Source: Candidatus Nitrosopumilus sp. (GTDB taxonomy: Archaea; Thermoproteota; Nitrososphaeria; Nitrososphaerales; Nitrosopumilaceae). Taken from it: 64,000 nucleotides of DNA. Location: positions 110,743 through 174,742 of the forward strand of contig QOOS01000002.1 in NCBI GenBank assembly GCA_003331425.1. The letters are read 5' to 3'. The position numbers and the translations under genes are program-made. Position 1 is the first letter of the stretch; every line of letters starts with the position of its first letter. Below are positions 43,137 to 52,440 of the stretch, piece by piece. The notes beneath the pieces are model-generated. The model was not told the origin of the DNA. It did no database searches and worked only from the letters and a program-made list of their open reading frames with translations.

Positions 43137-45592
43137 AATCTCTTTTTTAGAAATATTATAATTCCAATTATTATTACTGTTATTGTTATTCCGATTACCA
43201 ATACATCATAATTGATTTCACTTTCAATATTTTGGATATTGATTTCAGTTTTTGGAATTTCTGATTTTTCTTTAGTAATTATAAAATTTGTTTCATAAAT
43301 ATCTGGTTTTAAAACTGAATTTGAGATTCCAAATATCTTAATCTGGTTGGTTCCTAATTGTAATTTTTTAGTAATATCAGATGTGAGGTTGATATTTAAT
43401 CTATTTTCATTAATTTCTGATTCTTCTGATATCTGAATTCGTCCTTCACTATCTAATATGAAATATAGTAATGATGTGACTCCCTCTGTTTCTAGACTGA
43501 TTTGAATAGATTCTCCTTGTTGAATTATTTTTTGTATATTGATTTTTTTGATACTTGGAAATTGCATATTTTCAAATTTTGACCATGTTCCAACTTCAAA
43601 TGGGTATGAGTTATCCTCAAATGCCTTTACTTGAATTGTTCTTGATTCTGGTGAATATGTTTCTAAATAAAATGGTCCATTACTAATCACTGCATGGTTC
43701 TTTTTTTCAATCCAATTTATTGATGAGTCAAATCTGTCATCAAAGTACTGTTGTTGTTTTTGACTTTGTTTTAATGAATTTGGAATGAATTCATTTTCTC
43801 TAAATTCTTTCAAATACTCTTTGATAATTTGTGCATCATTTGGAACAATTAGTGATAACCAATTCACACTCTTACTTGTAGCCCCTGATCTTGAAAATGA
43901 CACTTTTCCATCCATCACTGCTTTTTCCATTGCGGCAGTTAGTTCCCATGGAACTGGACTCCATATTGCAGCCCATTCGGCAATTTCATTTTCATTAAAA
44001 TGCCAATAATTGACATATACTTCTACTGTGTCTTCATCAATTTGGTTAATTGCAACTATTGTTTGAATACTCTGAGCTGCTCTTGGTGTAAATTCTGTAT
44101 CAAATGTTTTATCTTTTTCATCTATCTGTGTGCCCCACTCTATTGTAAAATATAATGAATGTAAAATATCGTTCATATCCATCACTTCCCCATTGTGCCA
44201 ATTACTGAACTTAAAGTCAAATGTAACTTTACTTGTTGCAAATGTTTCAGTTGATACATTTTCCCATTTCTGTACTGTTGGATTCCACATTTTTGCTTCT
44301 GTAGGAACATTGATTTTTTTATCTAATCCTGATGTTTCCACTTCCCACTGTGCTCTAACTGGGAATGTTTCACCTGTAAATGGGTGCTTAAATGTAATGG
44401 GGTCTGAAATAATTCCCCAAATTTGTCTACTGTAGGTATCTGTTAATCCCATTATTGGATTCCATGCCCCTTGATAGATTTGCTTGACTCCGATGCTTAA
44501 TTCTTCATCATTAGTTTTTGCGTTGATTGGTGTAAATCGACTTGGTATTCCTGCCCCTAAATCATTAATGACTCCTTCAACATTTTTGTTTACTACGTAC
44601 TGATCAACTTTACTTGCCAAAAAAATTCTTACTGATTCATTAATTCCTTCTACTACTGCTTCTTGAATTAATTCAGATCTTTTTTCTGAAGATGCAAAAT
44701 CCCCTTTGTAGATTTTTTGAGTTAATTCATCTAATTTTTTATTTTCATAATTCCAATATGTTGGGTCATTAAAACCTGGCATGTTTGAAAACCACGGTGA
44801 ATACATTTGACCTAATCCAATTGAATCATACTTTACAAATGCTGAACGGCCCCAACCTTCTGTGTATAAATTCCAATCCATGTCTGCTGGATTTGAACCA
44901 TAGACTACAACAAATGCTTTATTCAAATCTCCATAGTCTTTTTTAATTTTAAATCCCATGTCATCTAGCTCTTTAGCTAGAATTTCCCCAATAGATTTTC
45001 TAACTGGGTCATCACTTCTAATAAAAATACTAATTTCAATGTCTTCGCTATTTTTTATCCATTTTCCATCAATCTTTTCTGCTCCTCTCTCCATCATTGA
45101 CTCTGAAATTACTTTATTTGCCAATGTTGGATTATATTTGAAATTAAATGATTCTAATTCTTTAATTATTGTAAGATATTCCGGGTCTGTTGGTCCATAA
45201 TAAGAAATTATTTGAGAGCCATAACCACTCATCAATTCATTTACAATTAGTTTCCTATCTACTAGGTAATTTAATGCAAATCTTGCATCTTTTTCTGAAA
45301 ATGGATTAAACTTGTCGGATTCTGCTGGATTGATTAGTAAACTATATGATCCTCCTGTTGAATCATAAATTTTTAATCCTTCTGTAGTCTGTTTATTTTC
45401 TAATCTATCTGGTGAAATTCTATAATAGTATAAATCCAAATTTCCATTTTTTACTTCCTCTAATGCTGTATTTTCATCTAAATATTGAATAAATTTTATT
45501 GAATTTACGTAAGTACTTTTTTCTGCAAATGATTCATTATATGTAATTGCTATAACTAAAACCGCTAGTAATATCACTAGCATTTTTTTCAT
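43133..45592 (-). CDS. ABC transporter solute-binding protein (peptide/nickel type), membrane-tethered
   Basis: 819 residues, larger than typical family-5 binding proteins because of an added C-terminal domain. Signal peptide 1-23 (MLVILLAVLVIAITYNESFA). Family features: ADMDWNLYTEGWGRSAFVKYD, a KKLDELTQKIYKGDF helix and a second lobe with NWHNGEVMDMNDILHSLYF (the WHDG-x-x-x-T equivalent). Residues about 710-780 look like an Ig-type module; a membrane helix at 790-812 with basic KKRF end anchors it. No permease or ATPase gene is adjacent, so the transporter partners are elsewhere or the protein works alone. Confidence 0.85.
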   Translation of the reverse strand: MKKMLVILLAVLVIAITYNESFAEKSTYVNSIKFIQYLDENTALEEVKNGNLDLYYYRISPDRLENKQTTEGLKIYDSTGGSYSLLINPAESDKFNPFSEKDARFALNYLVDRKLIVNELMSGYGSQIISYYGPTDPEYLTIIKELESFNFKYNPTLANKVISESMMERGAEKIDGKWIKNSEDIEISIFIRSDDPVRKSIGEILAKELDDMGFKIKKDYGDLNKAFVVVYGSNPADMDWNLYTEGWGRSAFVKYDSIGLGQMYSPWFSNMPGFNDPTYWNYENKKLDELTQKIYKGDFASSEKRSELIQEAVVEGINESVRIFLASKVDQYVVNKNVEGVINDLGAGIPSRFTPINAKTNDEELSIGVKQIYQGAWNPIMGLTDTYSRQIWGIISDPITFKHPFTGETFPVRAQWEVETSGLDKKINVPTEAKMWNPTVQKWENVSTETFATSKVTFDFKFSNWHNGEVMDMNDILHSLYFTIEWGTQIDEKDKTFDTEFTPRAAQSIQTIVAINQIDEDTVEVYVNYWHFNENEIAEWAAIWSPVPWELTAAMEKAVMDGKVSFSRSGATSKSVNWLSLIVPNDAQIIKEYLKEFRENEFIPNSLKQSQKQQQYFDDRFDSSINWIEKKNHAVISNGPFYLETYSPESRTIQVKAFEDNSYPFEVGTWSKFENMQFPSIKKINIQKIIQQGESIQISLETEGVTSLLYFILDSEGRIQISEESEINENRLNINLTSDITKKLQLGTNQIKIFGISNSVLKPDIYETNFIITKEKSEIPKTEINIQNIESEINYDVLVIGITITVIIIGIIIFLKKRF

Positions 45593-45746
45593 AATTTTAT
45601 TTTTCTATGCTTGTAATAAAACCTATGTTGATTTTTTATTTTTTAAATCCCTAGTTCTAATAATGCTATAATGTAGATGTACAAAAACCAAATATGTAAT
45701 AGATATAATAGAATCTAAAATTTAGATAAATCTAGGAATATTTGAT

Positions 45747-45935
45747 ATGACACAAGAAGATGATTTAGAAAAAATTGAAGAATTAGTTAACAAGGGTATT
45801 TCATTACAAAGGGAAGGAAAACATCAGGATGCAATTATTCATTTTGATGAAGCAATTAGTATTGACCAAAGTTTGGGAGGAGAATCTGATCCAAATTTGT
45901 TACTTCTTAAAAATAATTCATCAATGAAATTATGA
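45747..45935 (+). CDS. Single-TPR small protein
   Basis: 62 residues with one tetratricopeptide motif (KGISLQREGKHQDAIIHFDEAISIDQSL). ATG at 45747; 3' end overlaps the next tiny gene (ATGA). Protein-protein interaction role inferred only from the repeat. Confidence 0.65.
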   Translation: MTQEDDLEKIEELVNKGISLQREGKHQDAIIHFDEAISIDQSLGGESDPNLLLLKNNSSMKL

Positions 45936-46051
45936 TTGAAAACAAATGTCTTTGCTGTGGGAGAATTTTTCAAATTAAATCTGACAAATGTTGTGAAGAC
46001 ACTTGTAGTCAATGCCACACCAATCCCACAATGAATTGCCCAAACGCTTAA
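45932..46051 (+). CDS. Cysteine-rich microprotein
   Basis: 39 residues from ATG 45932, overlapping the TPR gene stop. Eight cysteines in a row of CLCCG, KCCEDTCSQC and NC motifs, a density that implies bound metal (zinc or iron-sulfur). Translational coupling to the TPR gene suggests a shared complex. Family not recognised. Confidence 0.6.
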   Translation: MIENKCLCCGRIFQIKSDKCCEDTCSQCHTNPTMNCPNA

Positions 46052-46068
46052 TTTTTGAAAATTTATGC

Positions 46069-46182
46069 CTAATTTAGTAGCAAATCAATCTTAATTGTAC
46101 ATTTTTTGTGATACCAATGACTATTTCGAATCTGTGGTTTTAATCTAATTTCTTTGTTGCATAAAGTACAATAAATTTTCAA
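46069..46182 (-). CDS. Zinc-finger-like microprotein
   Basis: 37 residues from TTG 46182: KIYCTLCNKEIRLKP, then NSHWYHKKCTIKI. The pattern C-x2-C-x14..H-x2-H-x2-C resembles a LIM/treble-clef half. Support is the spacing alone; 51 unassigned bases precede the start. Confidence 0.45.
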   Translation of the reverse strand: MKIYCTLCNKEIRLKPQIRNSHWYHKKCTIKIDLLLN

Positions 46183-46233
46183 GACTATTAGACTATCTCA
46201 AATCTCTTTAAGAGGGATAGGTTATTGTGAAAA

Positions 46234-46458
46234 CTAATCTGGTTTATTATCTTGAAATGCACACTCGTTATCTGAATCATACTTTTTTCTGTCATTTCTT
46301 TCTTTTTTGATAATCCAAATCCCTCCAACAATTGTTGCACCTGCAAGAATTAACCAAAAAATACCTGCTGTTTGCATGAATAACATTACTAATGTGATTC
46401 CAATTGAAAGTAATCCGTATCCTATAATTATCTGGCCGTAGTTTTTACTAAATTCCAT
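46234..46458 (-). CDS. Small two-helix membrane protein
   Basis: 74 residues, helices near 10-28 and 33-51 (IIIGYGLLSIGITLVMLF, IFWLILAGATIVGGIWII) followed by a charged cytoplasmic tail with basic and acidic runs (KKERNDRKKYDSDNE). No family recognised. Confidence 0.6.
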   Translation of the reverse strand: MEFSKNYGQIIIGYGLLSIGITLVMLFMQTAGIFWLILAGATIVGGIWIIKKERNDRKKYDSDNECAFQDNKPD

Positions 46459-46541
46459 ACTACTTTTTGTATATCGTACTAAAAAAAGACATTCTATCCT
46501 AACCTAAAACCTATATCCTGTATCTTATTCAAACTTGGTTA

Positions 46542-47177
46542 TTGAAAACTCATCCTAAAATGATTCAAGGACTGAATGGAATAATTTCTGGTGGTGTATC
46601 TGTAAAGGATTTCTCTACTGTCACTCAAATTAGTTCTGTTGACTCTGAAAATATTTTAAATAATTTATTAAATAATGGGATAGGAACTCTGAAAGATAAT
46701 TTTTATTTTTTTGAAGATGGTGATAAATTAAAAATTGCAATGATTCTACTTGAAAATGGATTTCCATTAGATGAGATTTCAGTTGTATTGGATTGGAGGG
46801 ATTTTGAAGGATTAACTGCAGAAATTTTATCATCAAAAAATTTTGCCGTAATTAAAAATATGATGTTGACAAAGCCTAGAATGGAAATTGATGTTGTTGG
46901 AATTCGTTTAGGTATTGCAATCTTGATTGATTGTAAACATTGGAAAAGATACAATTCCTCTTCACTAACATCTGCAGTAAAAAAACAAATTGAAAGAACT
47001 AAACAATATGTCGCAAAGACTGAAGGATCGATGGCTGTGCCTGTAATTGTTACTCTGTATCAGGATAAAATTGATTTTATAGACAAAGTACCTATTGTGC
47101 CTATTTTTCAATTTTCCTCATTTATTGATGAATTTTATGGAAATATTGAGGAAATGAAAACTATAGAAAAAGACTAG
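46542..47177 (+). CDS. PD-(D/E)XK nuclease-like protein
   Basis: 211 residues. Residues 1-85 resemble a winged-helix-like N-terminus. The region DWRDFEGLTAEILSSKNFAVIKNMMLTKPRMEIDVVGIRLGIAILIDCKHWKR has a Glu in the first helix, then EIDVV and IDCKHWK: the E..D..(D/C)xK arrangement of the Mrr/archaeal Holliday-junction-type nuclease fold, with Cys at the usual E position (DCK, not ExK). Function unknown; a stand-alone restriction-like or repair nuclease is possible. Last 17 bases overlap the convergent DUF2070 gene. Confidence 0.65.
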   Translation: MKTHPKMIQGLNGIISGGVSVKDFSTVTQISSVDSENILNNLLNNGIGTLKDNFYFFEDGDKLKIAMILLENGFPLDEISVVLDWRDFEGLTAEILSSKNFAVIKNMMLTKPRMEIDVVGIRLGIAILIDCKHWKRYNSSSLTSAVKKQIERTKQYVAKTEGSMAVPVIVTLYQDKIDFIDKVPIVPIFQFSSFIDEFYGNIEEMKTIEKD

Positions 47178-48909
47178 TGATGAATAATCCTAGTCCTCCA
47201 ATAACAAACATTTTGGTCATTCGTAATGAATTTTCTAATGCTTTTGAATAATCTTCGTAGATACTCTGACCCATAACTTTGACTTCTGTTTCATTTTCTA
47301 AAATTTCATATTTTGCTGATGATATTTTTGATACTGCGCTTTCTGCAATTTCTAAAAACCATTTTGAAAGTTTATCTGCACTTGTAATTAGTCCTAATTG
47401 ATAGTAACCATTTCTATTTCTAGCTTTAACTGCTGCATAATGCGTATCTGATGTACAAATTTCTAATAAATTATGTCCCTCCTGTTCAAAGTTTTTAATT
47501 ATTTTCTCTCTAACTCCATTTTCCATATTATTTGCATCTGCCCATCCTACAAAATATTTTTTATTGTTTATCTTTAAACAAGTAATTCCTAATCCTCCCT
47601 TTGCAAGATCTTCTGTCCATACATCCATGTTATTTGAATTTGCATAACCTAATTCAATTGGAAAACTGTCTTTTGTAATTAATGAATCTAAACACGATTT
47701 TGTAGCTTTTAACATGTCTTCACCGTCTTCACTTGAAATTTCTTCTCCCATTGCATTATGACAATCAATAGTCATAATTTTTGTAAAATTTCTATTCTTC
47801 CCATATTGCTCAATTTCTTTTTTGATATAACTTGGAATATCTTCCATTCCATGAGGTGACAATGAAAGCATTAACAATGGATTATTTCCAAAAAGCATTC
47901 CAGTTACCCTAGCTTTGTTGATTTGAACTATTACTGGTTCTGTACATGTCATTCCTTCTTCTGTAACTACACTTTTTTCTAAATTTTTCAAATAACTATT
48001 TACTTCATTTCGTGATGGTAAATTCAATGCATGATCAGAAATACTGTGCATGACCATTGCTGATGATGACAAATTTTTGTAAATTAGATATGGAATATTG
48101 CTGCCGCCTACTGGGTGATATGGACCTGGATGTATTTCTGGTAATACCATGCGGAATTCATTATCTCCATTTTTGGATGAAAATTTAATTTGTGAAGTTC
48201 CTACTTTTGTTTCAGTTGCATGTTGTTCCATTAATTCTTCAGCATCTTCAAAATCATTTCCTTGTGATGCAAGATATGCCTGAATAGTTTTATGTGTACT
48301 TTCCATTCCTGGTCTTCCTGCTCTATCTGTCATTAGTGACCATACAGTTGCAATAATCCAAAATGCAAATCCATAACCTATTCCTAATGGTTCGCTAAGA
48401 ATTGTATACCATGATTCTTGTGGTATTAATGCAAAGAACATTACTAATGGTTGAATAAATGCTATGGCCCATGCTTTTTTTAGACTTAATCCTAATGTTG
48501 TTGTGTAAATTCCTATTCTGAAACTTGCAAACAAAATCATTCCAAATGTAATGAAAAATAATTCAATGTTTTTTCCTAATACGATACTTGATAATATTCC
48601 CATTAGAATGGTAACTACCCAAAGCATATTTCCAAACAATGATGAATGTAATGATTTTGAATATTCTTTTTTCTTTGTAAATCTTGTATCTAGAACTTGT
48701 ATTACTGCTAATGCTCCTAATACCATTGGAATTCTGTACCAAAACTCTTCGATACTGAGATTGTTAAAATATCCAAAATATGTTGCAAGTACAATTACTA
48801 CTCCTACTCCCATGGATGCAGCTAATGAAAAATAATGAGAACCTGGATTAACTAGAGTAAGTGAAAATCTGTTATGAATACTTGAAACGTCGTCTTGTTC
48901 CTTTTCCAT
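47161..48909 (-). CDS. DUF2070 archaeal membrane protein
   Basis: 582 residues. Seven or so membrane helices in the N-terminal 190 residues, then a large soluble domain with LPEIHPGPYHPVGGSNIPYLIYK, SISDHALNLPSRNEVNSYL and TIDCHNAMGEEISSEDGEDMLKA, and a final helix near 565-580. I recognise the family (DUF2070, universal in many archaea); function unknown. The soluble motifs HPGPYHP and DCHNAMG look like a metal site. 7 bases downstream of the Sec61-beta gene. Confidence 0.85.
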   Translation of the reverse strand: MEKEQDDVSSIHNRFSLTLVNPGSHYFSLAASMGVGVVIVLATYFGYFNNLSIEEFWYRIPMVLGALAVIQVLDTRFTKKKEYSKSLHSSLFGNMLWVVTILMGILSSIVLGKNIELFFITFGMILFASFRIGIYTTTLGLSLKKAWAIAFIQPLVMFFALIPQESWYTILSEPLGIGYGFAFWIIATVWSLMTDRAGRPGMESTHKTIQAYLASQGNDFEDAEELMEQHATETKVGTSQIKFSSKNGDNEFRMVLPEIHPGPYHPVGGSNIPYLIYKNLSSSAMVMHSISDHALNLPSRNEVNSYLKNLEKSVVTEEGMTCTEPVIVQINKARVTGMLFGNNPLLMLSLSPHGMEDIPSYIKKEIEQYGKNRNFTKIMTIDCHNAMGEEISSEDGEDMLKATKSCLDSLITKDSFPIELGYANSNNMDVWTEDLAKGGLGITCLKINNKKYFVGWADANNMENGVREKIIKNFEQEGHNLLEICTSDTHYAAVKARNRNGYYQLGLITSADKLSKWFLEIAESAVSKISSAKYEILENETEVKVMGQSIYEDYSKALENSLRMTKMFVIGGLGLFITSLFL

Positions 48910-48916
48910 TGCTTAT

Positions 48917-49078
48917 TCACGGAGCAAAAAATAGGTCAGCTATCCATGAGATTGCAATTAAACTAATCGGAATTGATACAACTATCCTTGGATCTATTTT
49001 GAAACCTTTAGTTTCATCTTCGAAGAATCTCATAAGACCTCCACTTGATGCTGGAAGTGGAGCTGCTTTATCGGCCAT
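48917..49078 (-). CDS. Protein translocase subunit Sec61-beta (SecG-type)
   Basis: 53 residues from ATG 49078: an acidic/Ser-Gly N-terminus (MADKAAPLPASSGGLMRFFEDE), the family KGFKIDPRIV segment, then one membrane helix (VVSIPISLIAISWIADLFF). Minor subunit of the SecYEG channel. Lies upstream of DUF2070 with a 7-base gap. Confidence 0.85.
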   Translation of the reverse strand: MADKAAPLPASSGGLMRFFEDETKGFKIDPRIVVSIPISLIAISWIADLFFAP

Positions 49079-49116
49079 TATGATTCAGAAAAACGAATTT
49101 TACCATAAAAACTTTC

Positions 49117-49440
49117 TTATTTTTCTTTAATTTTGTCCATTGTCTCCATTACTGAATTAATGGATTTGAGAATGGATTGCTGTTTTTCATGATCTGCCTC
49201 TTGTTCTAACTCTTTTGATAGTGATTCTAATTTTTTCTCAAGTGTCTTTTTAAGCCCATTTTCTTCTTGTTTTTGCTCTTTAGGAATTTCTCTTTTTTCC
49301 GGTTCTTTGCCACATTTAACACATAATGCCTTACCTTCTTTCATGACTCTTACTCCTTTACAATATGGACATGGCTCACTAAGTAATGTTGCACCATTAA
49401 GCAACATTTTTGCTGCTCGTTTTTGAAGATCCTCTGACAT
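49117..49440 (-). CDS. Zinc-ribbon protein of the autoantigen p27 family (UPF0148-like)
   Basis: 107 residues. RAAKMLLNGATLLSEPCPYCKGVRVMKEGKALCVKCGKEPE carries CPYC and CVKC, the signature of the Sjogren/scleroderma autoantigen p27 family. A charged coiled coil forms the rest. ATG at 49440 preferred to the GTG one codon before. Located directly upstream of Sec61-beta, a recurring kind of neighbour in archaeal gene strings. Confidence 0.85.
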   Translation of the reverse strand: MSEDLQKRAAKMLLNGATLLSEPCPYCKGVRVMKEGKALCVKCGKEPEKREIPKEQKQEENGLKKTLEKKLESLSKELEQEADHEKQQSILKSINSVMETMDKIKEK

Positions 49441-49538
49441 CACTTTTCATTGTATTTGGATTTAAAAAATCTGATTATTTTCAGTTTATCTGTCAAACAA
49501 GGCTTAATAGTGCGTATCATTGAAATCAATTCGAACGT

Positions 49539-49847
49539 ATGGCAGTAATTTGTAATACCTGTGGTCTACCTGAAGATTTGTGTGCATGTGGAGAACTTGC
49601 AAAAGATAGTACTAAAATTATAATCAGATTAGAAACTAGAAGATTTAAGAAAAAAGGAACCATGATTGAAGGTCTTGATCCAAAATTAAATAATTTAGAA
49701 ACTGTCGCTAAAGATCTTAAAAATAAATACGCTTGTGGTGGAACTGCAAAAGAAGGTTACATTTTCTTACAAGGTGACCATAGAGATACTATTAAGGATA
49801 CTTTAGTTAATTTGGGATTTGCAGAAGATACTATTGAACTTCATTAG
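49539..49847 (+). CDS. Translation initiation factor aIF1 (SUI1)
   Basis: 102 residues. N-terminal zinc-like knuckle CNTCGLPEDLCACGEL, then the SUI1 beta-alpha fold with IIIRLETRRFKKKGTMIEGLD, KYACGGTAKEGYIFLQGDHRDTIKDTLVNLGF. Promotes start-codon selection on the small ribosomal subunit. ATG at 49539. Confidence 0.93.
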   Translation: MAVICNTCGLPEDLCACGELAKDSTKIIIRLETRRFKKKGTMIEGLDPKLNNLETVAKDLKNKYACGGTAKEGYIFLQGDHRDTIKDTLVNLGFAEDTIELH

Positions 49848-49852
49848 AAAAA

Positions 49853-50827
49853 TTGCAAAATCCAAATAAGATTATTCAACTACTTGGAATTCCTTTCACT
49901 GCAGTATTATCAATTCTTTTTGGATTGCTGGTAATTTCATTTCCTATTGGAATCTATATTGTATTTGAAACTGATATAGGTGAATCAATCAATTATGATT
50001 ATCCTATTACTCATTTGGATATTTTTCAAAATTCTTCTTTCTATCAATCTAGTATTGATCTAAGTATTGGTGATGTCTTTGTAGTTTTATGGTTGTTTTA
50101 TCTTTTCATTTTTGTAATTTCAATTTTTGGTCCCAAGCAGAATTTTCTTAAATCTATCTCTTCATTAATTTCCTTAGGCAAATATGATGTTAAATTAAAT
50201 TATATGTTTGCCATTACAAAATGGTTATCTGTTCTAGTTTTAGTTTCGGCAATAATTAATGTAATTCAAGAATCCTTTGGGGTTGTGACTGTTCCTCCTT
50301 TAGGTGATAATAATTTAATCCAATTTTTTTATGTCTCTCTTGCACCTATATTTGAAGAATTTATTTTTAGAATAATTTTAATCGGAATTCCTTTATTTGC
50401 ATTATATTCCAGTCGTGCATCCATCCGTTATTTTCTGAAATGTCTGTGGACTCCTTCATCTTTAAACATCCTTGATTCTAAAAAAGCAATTTTTGTAATT
50501 GTTTTTGTAGGTATTTTGTTTGGATTTGCTCATATTGCACTTGGTGATTCTTGGAGTGATGGAAAATTTGCTCAAGCCACTGCTGGCGGCATAATTCTGG
50601 GCTGGGTATATCTTCGATATGGTTTTGTTGTTTCACTGTTGATTCATTGGGCTACAAATTATTTTATTTTTGCATATGCTCATTTTATCTCTCAAATTAA
50701 TTATGTTCCATTAGAACTTGCTTTTTCTAACCCTTTGATGTTTACTTTGGAAATATTATTTTTACTTGCTGGAATTTTGGCAATTTGTATTTTAATTTTA
50801 AATAAATTTTATTTAAAAAATAATTAA
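49853..50827 (+). CDS. CPBP-family intramembrane metalloprotease
   Basis: 324 residues, about eight helices. The catalytic motifs are EEFIFR near 168-173 (EExxxR), FGFAHIALG near 220-228 (FxxxH) and a HWATNY motif near 259-264. Members cleave membrane substrates or maturate prenylated peptides; substrate unknown. TTG start at 49853, 5 bases after aIF1; 3' end overlaps cofC by 4 bases. Confidence 0.88.
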   Translation: MQNPNKIIQLLGIPFTAVLSILFGLLVISFPIGIYIVFETDIGESINYDYPITHLDIFQNSSFYQSSIDLSIGDVFVVLWLFYLFIFVISIFGPKQNFLKSISSLISLGKYDVKLNYMFAITKWLSVLVLVSAIINVIQESFGVVTVPPLGDNNLIQFFYVSLAPIFEEFIFRIILIGIPLFALYSSRASIRYFLKCLWTPSSLNILDSKKAIFVIVFVGILFGFAHIALGDSWSDGKFAQATAGGIILGWVYLRYGFVVSLLIHWATNYFIFAYAHFISQINYVPLELAFSNPLMFTLEILFLLAGILAICILILNKFYLKNN

Positions 50828-51456
50828 TTTAGAATTTTTTTAATTTTTTCTACTAATTCTGGTTTTTCATTTTGATCTAATAATACATTCAAGTCTTCTT
50901 GATCATCTACATCCAACATTATTCTTTTTACAAAAACCATTGCAACATTTAGTGTGTGTTCCTTTGCTGTTTTCATATGATTTCTATAACTATCATCATC
51001 ATAATGTGTTTTCATGATATTGATTGGCATTCTTACAAGCGCATTTGTTCCATCAAATTTTCTTGAAGGTACAATAATTACAAAATTTGGATGTAGTTGA
51101 TGTCTTAATACAAAATCAATATCTTGAGTTTTGATAAATGGTATGTCTTGAGGAAATACAATTGATGCATTATAATCATTTTCTAGTAAATATTTGTCTG
51201 CAAGAGACACTGCTTCATTTACACTTTTTTCTTCGTCATCAATTATTGTAATTGTATTAAATTTTTTACCTAATTCAATGGCTTTTTGTTCTTTTGTAAT
51301 GAGTATGATTTTATCAATTTTTGGAGATATGGATACTGTTTGTAAAATTTCTTCTAACATCACCTTGCATAATTCTTCAATTTTTTCTGATGGTAATTTT
51401 AAGCGGGTTTTTGCATTTGAAAAAGTCTTTACTGGAATAATTGCTGCAATTTTCAA
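50824..51456 (-). CDS. cofC: 2-phospho-L-lactate guanylyltransferase
   Basis: 210 residues. Activates 2-phospholactate (or PEP) with GTP in F420 synthesis. N-terminal IIPVKTFSNAKTRLKLPSEK is the nucleotide loop of this family; SIVFPQDIPFIKTQDID holds the metal Asp. Only 1 base from cofD, so the pair forms one transcript. Confidence 0.92.
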   Translation of the reverse strand: MKIAAIIPVKTFSNAKTRLKLPSEKIEELCKVMLEEILQTVSISPKIDKIILITKEQKAIELGKKFNTITIIDDEEKSVNEAVSLADKYLLENDYNASIVFPQDIPFIKTQDIDFVLRHQLHPNFVIIVPSRKFDGTNALVRMPINIMKTHYDDDSYRNHMKTAKEHTLNVAMVFVKRIMLDVDDQEDLNVLLDQNEKPELVEKIKKILN

Positions 51457-51457
51457 A

Positions 51458-52378
51458 TTAAACGTGCACTTGTTTTAAGATGAAATTTGCTAATGCTTCT
51501 TCTGCTAATTTATTTTTCATAGTGATTTTTGTTTCATATGCCTTCATATCCAATCCTTGGATCTTTTTGACAAGTGCTTTATCTTTTGTATCTACTATGA
51601 CATTTGAACAAACGTCTGAATACATTTTTGCTAATCCATATGCATTTGATTCAATTCCTGCGGCTTGCATGTATTTTGCTGCTGGACCACTAATTGATTT
51701 TTCACCAATTAATGGACTTACTGCAATTACTTTTTTCTTAATTTTTGATAATTCTTTTCTAATTCCCTTTAGTTGTAACATTGGACCAATTGACGTAAGT
51801 GGATTCCCTGGGGCTAAAATTACCATGTCTGCATCATGAATTGCATTGATTGCTTCAGGATTTGGTCTGGCTTTGTCTGCTCCAACGTATTGAATTCCTT
51901 CTACTGGATCTAATCCTCTATGTTTTACCCAATATTCTTGTAAATGTAATTCTCCTTTGTTTGTAGTAATTCTTGTTTCAACTGTATTGTCAGTAACTGG
52001 AATAATGTTTGCTGTAACTGCAAATTTTTCACACATCCATTTTGTAATGTCGCTAAGATTTCTTCCATTTTTTAACATGTTAGTTCTAATCAAATGTGTA
52101 GCTGCATCTCTGTCTCCAACTCCAAACCATGTCTCTTCTCCAAATACTTCCATTTGACGCAAAAAGTTGAATGTGTCTTTCTTAATTCCCCAACCTTTAT
52201 CTTGATCTAAAAGATCTGCTAATCCGTAAATTATTGTATCAATATCTGGACAAACATACAATCCATACAACCAATAATTATCTCCTACATTGCTAATTAC
52301 GTTAACTTTTTTTTCTTGTGCAACTAATCCTCTAACTAATTTGACGGAACCTGTCCCTCCTGCTAAAACTGTAATCAT
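51458..52378 (-). CDS. cofD: 2-phospho-L-lactate transferase
   Basis: 306 residues. Adds the phospholactyl moiety to FO to give F420-0. N-terminal ITVLAGGTGSVKLVRGL and DTIIYGLADLLDQDKGWGI, later DMVILAPGNPLTSIGPML and VSPLIGEKSISGPAAKYM are classical CofD motifs. First gene of the cofD-cofC pair; diverges from the TLPKGF membrane protein with 62 bases between them. Confidence 0.95.
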   Translation of the reverse strand: MITVLAGGTGSVKLVRGLVAQEKKVNVISNVGDNYWLYGLYVCPDIDTIIYGLADLLDQDKGWGIKKDTFNFLRQMEVFGEETWFGVGDRDAATHLIRTNMLKNGRNLSDITKWMCEKFAVTANIIPVTDNTVETRITTNKGELHLQEYWVKHRGLDPVEGIQYVGADKARPNPEAINAIHDADMVILAPGNPLTSIGPMLQLKGIRKELSKIKKKVIAVSPLIGEKSISGPAAKYMQAAGIESNAYGLAKMYSDVCSNVIVDTKDKALVKKIQGLDMKAYETKITMKNKLAEEALANFILKQVHV

Positions 52379-52440
52379 ATCATATACCTCTAAAACGATT
52401 ATCCTACAGTGTCACTACATATTACTTTTTAGAAGATCCT

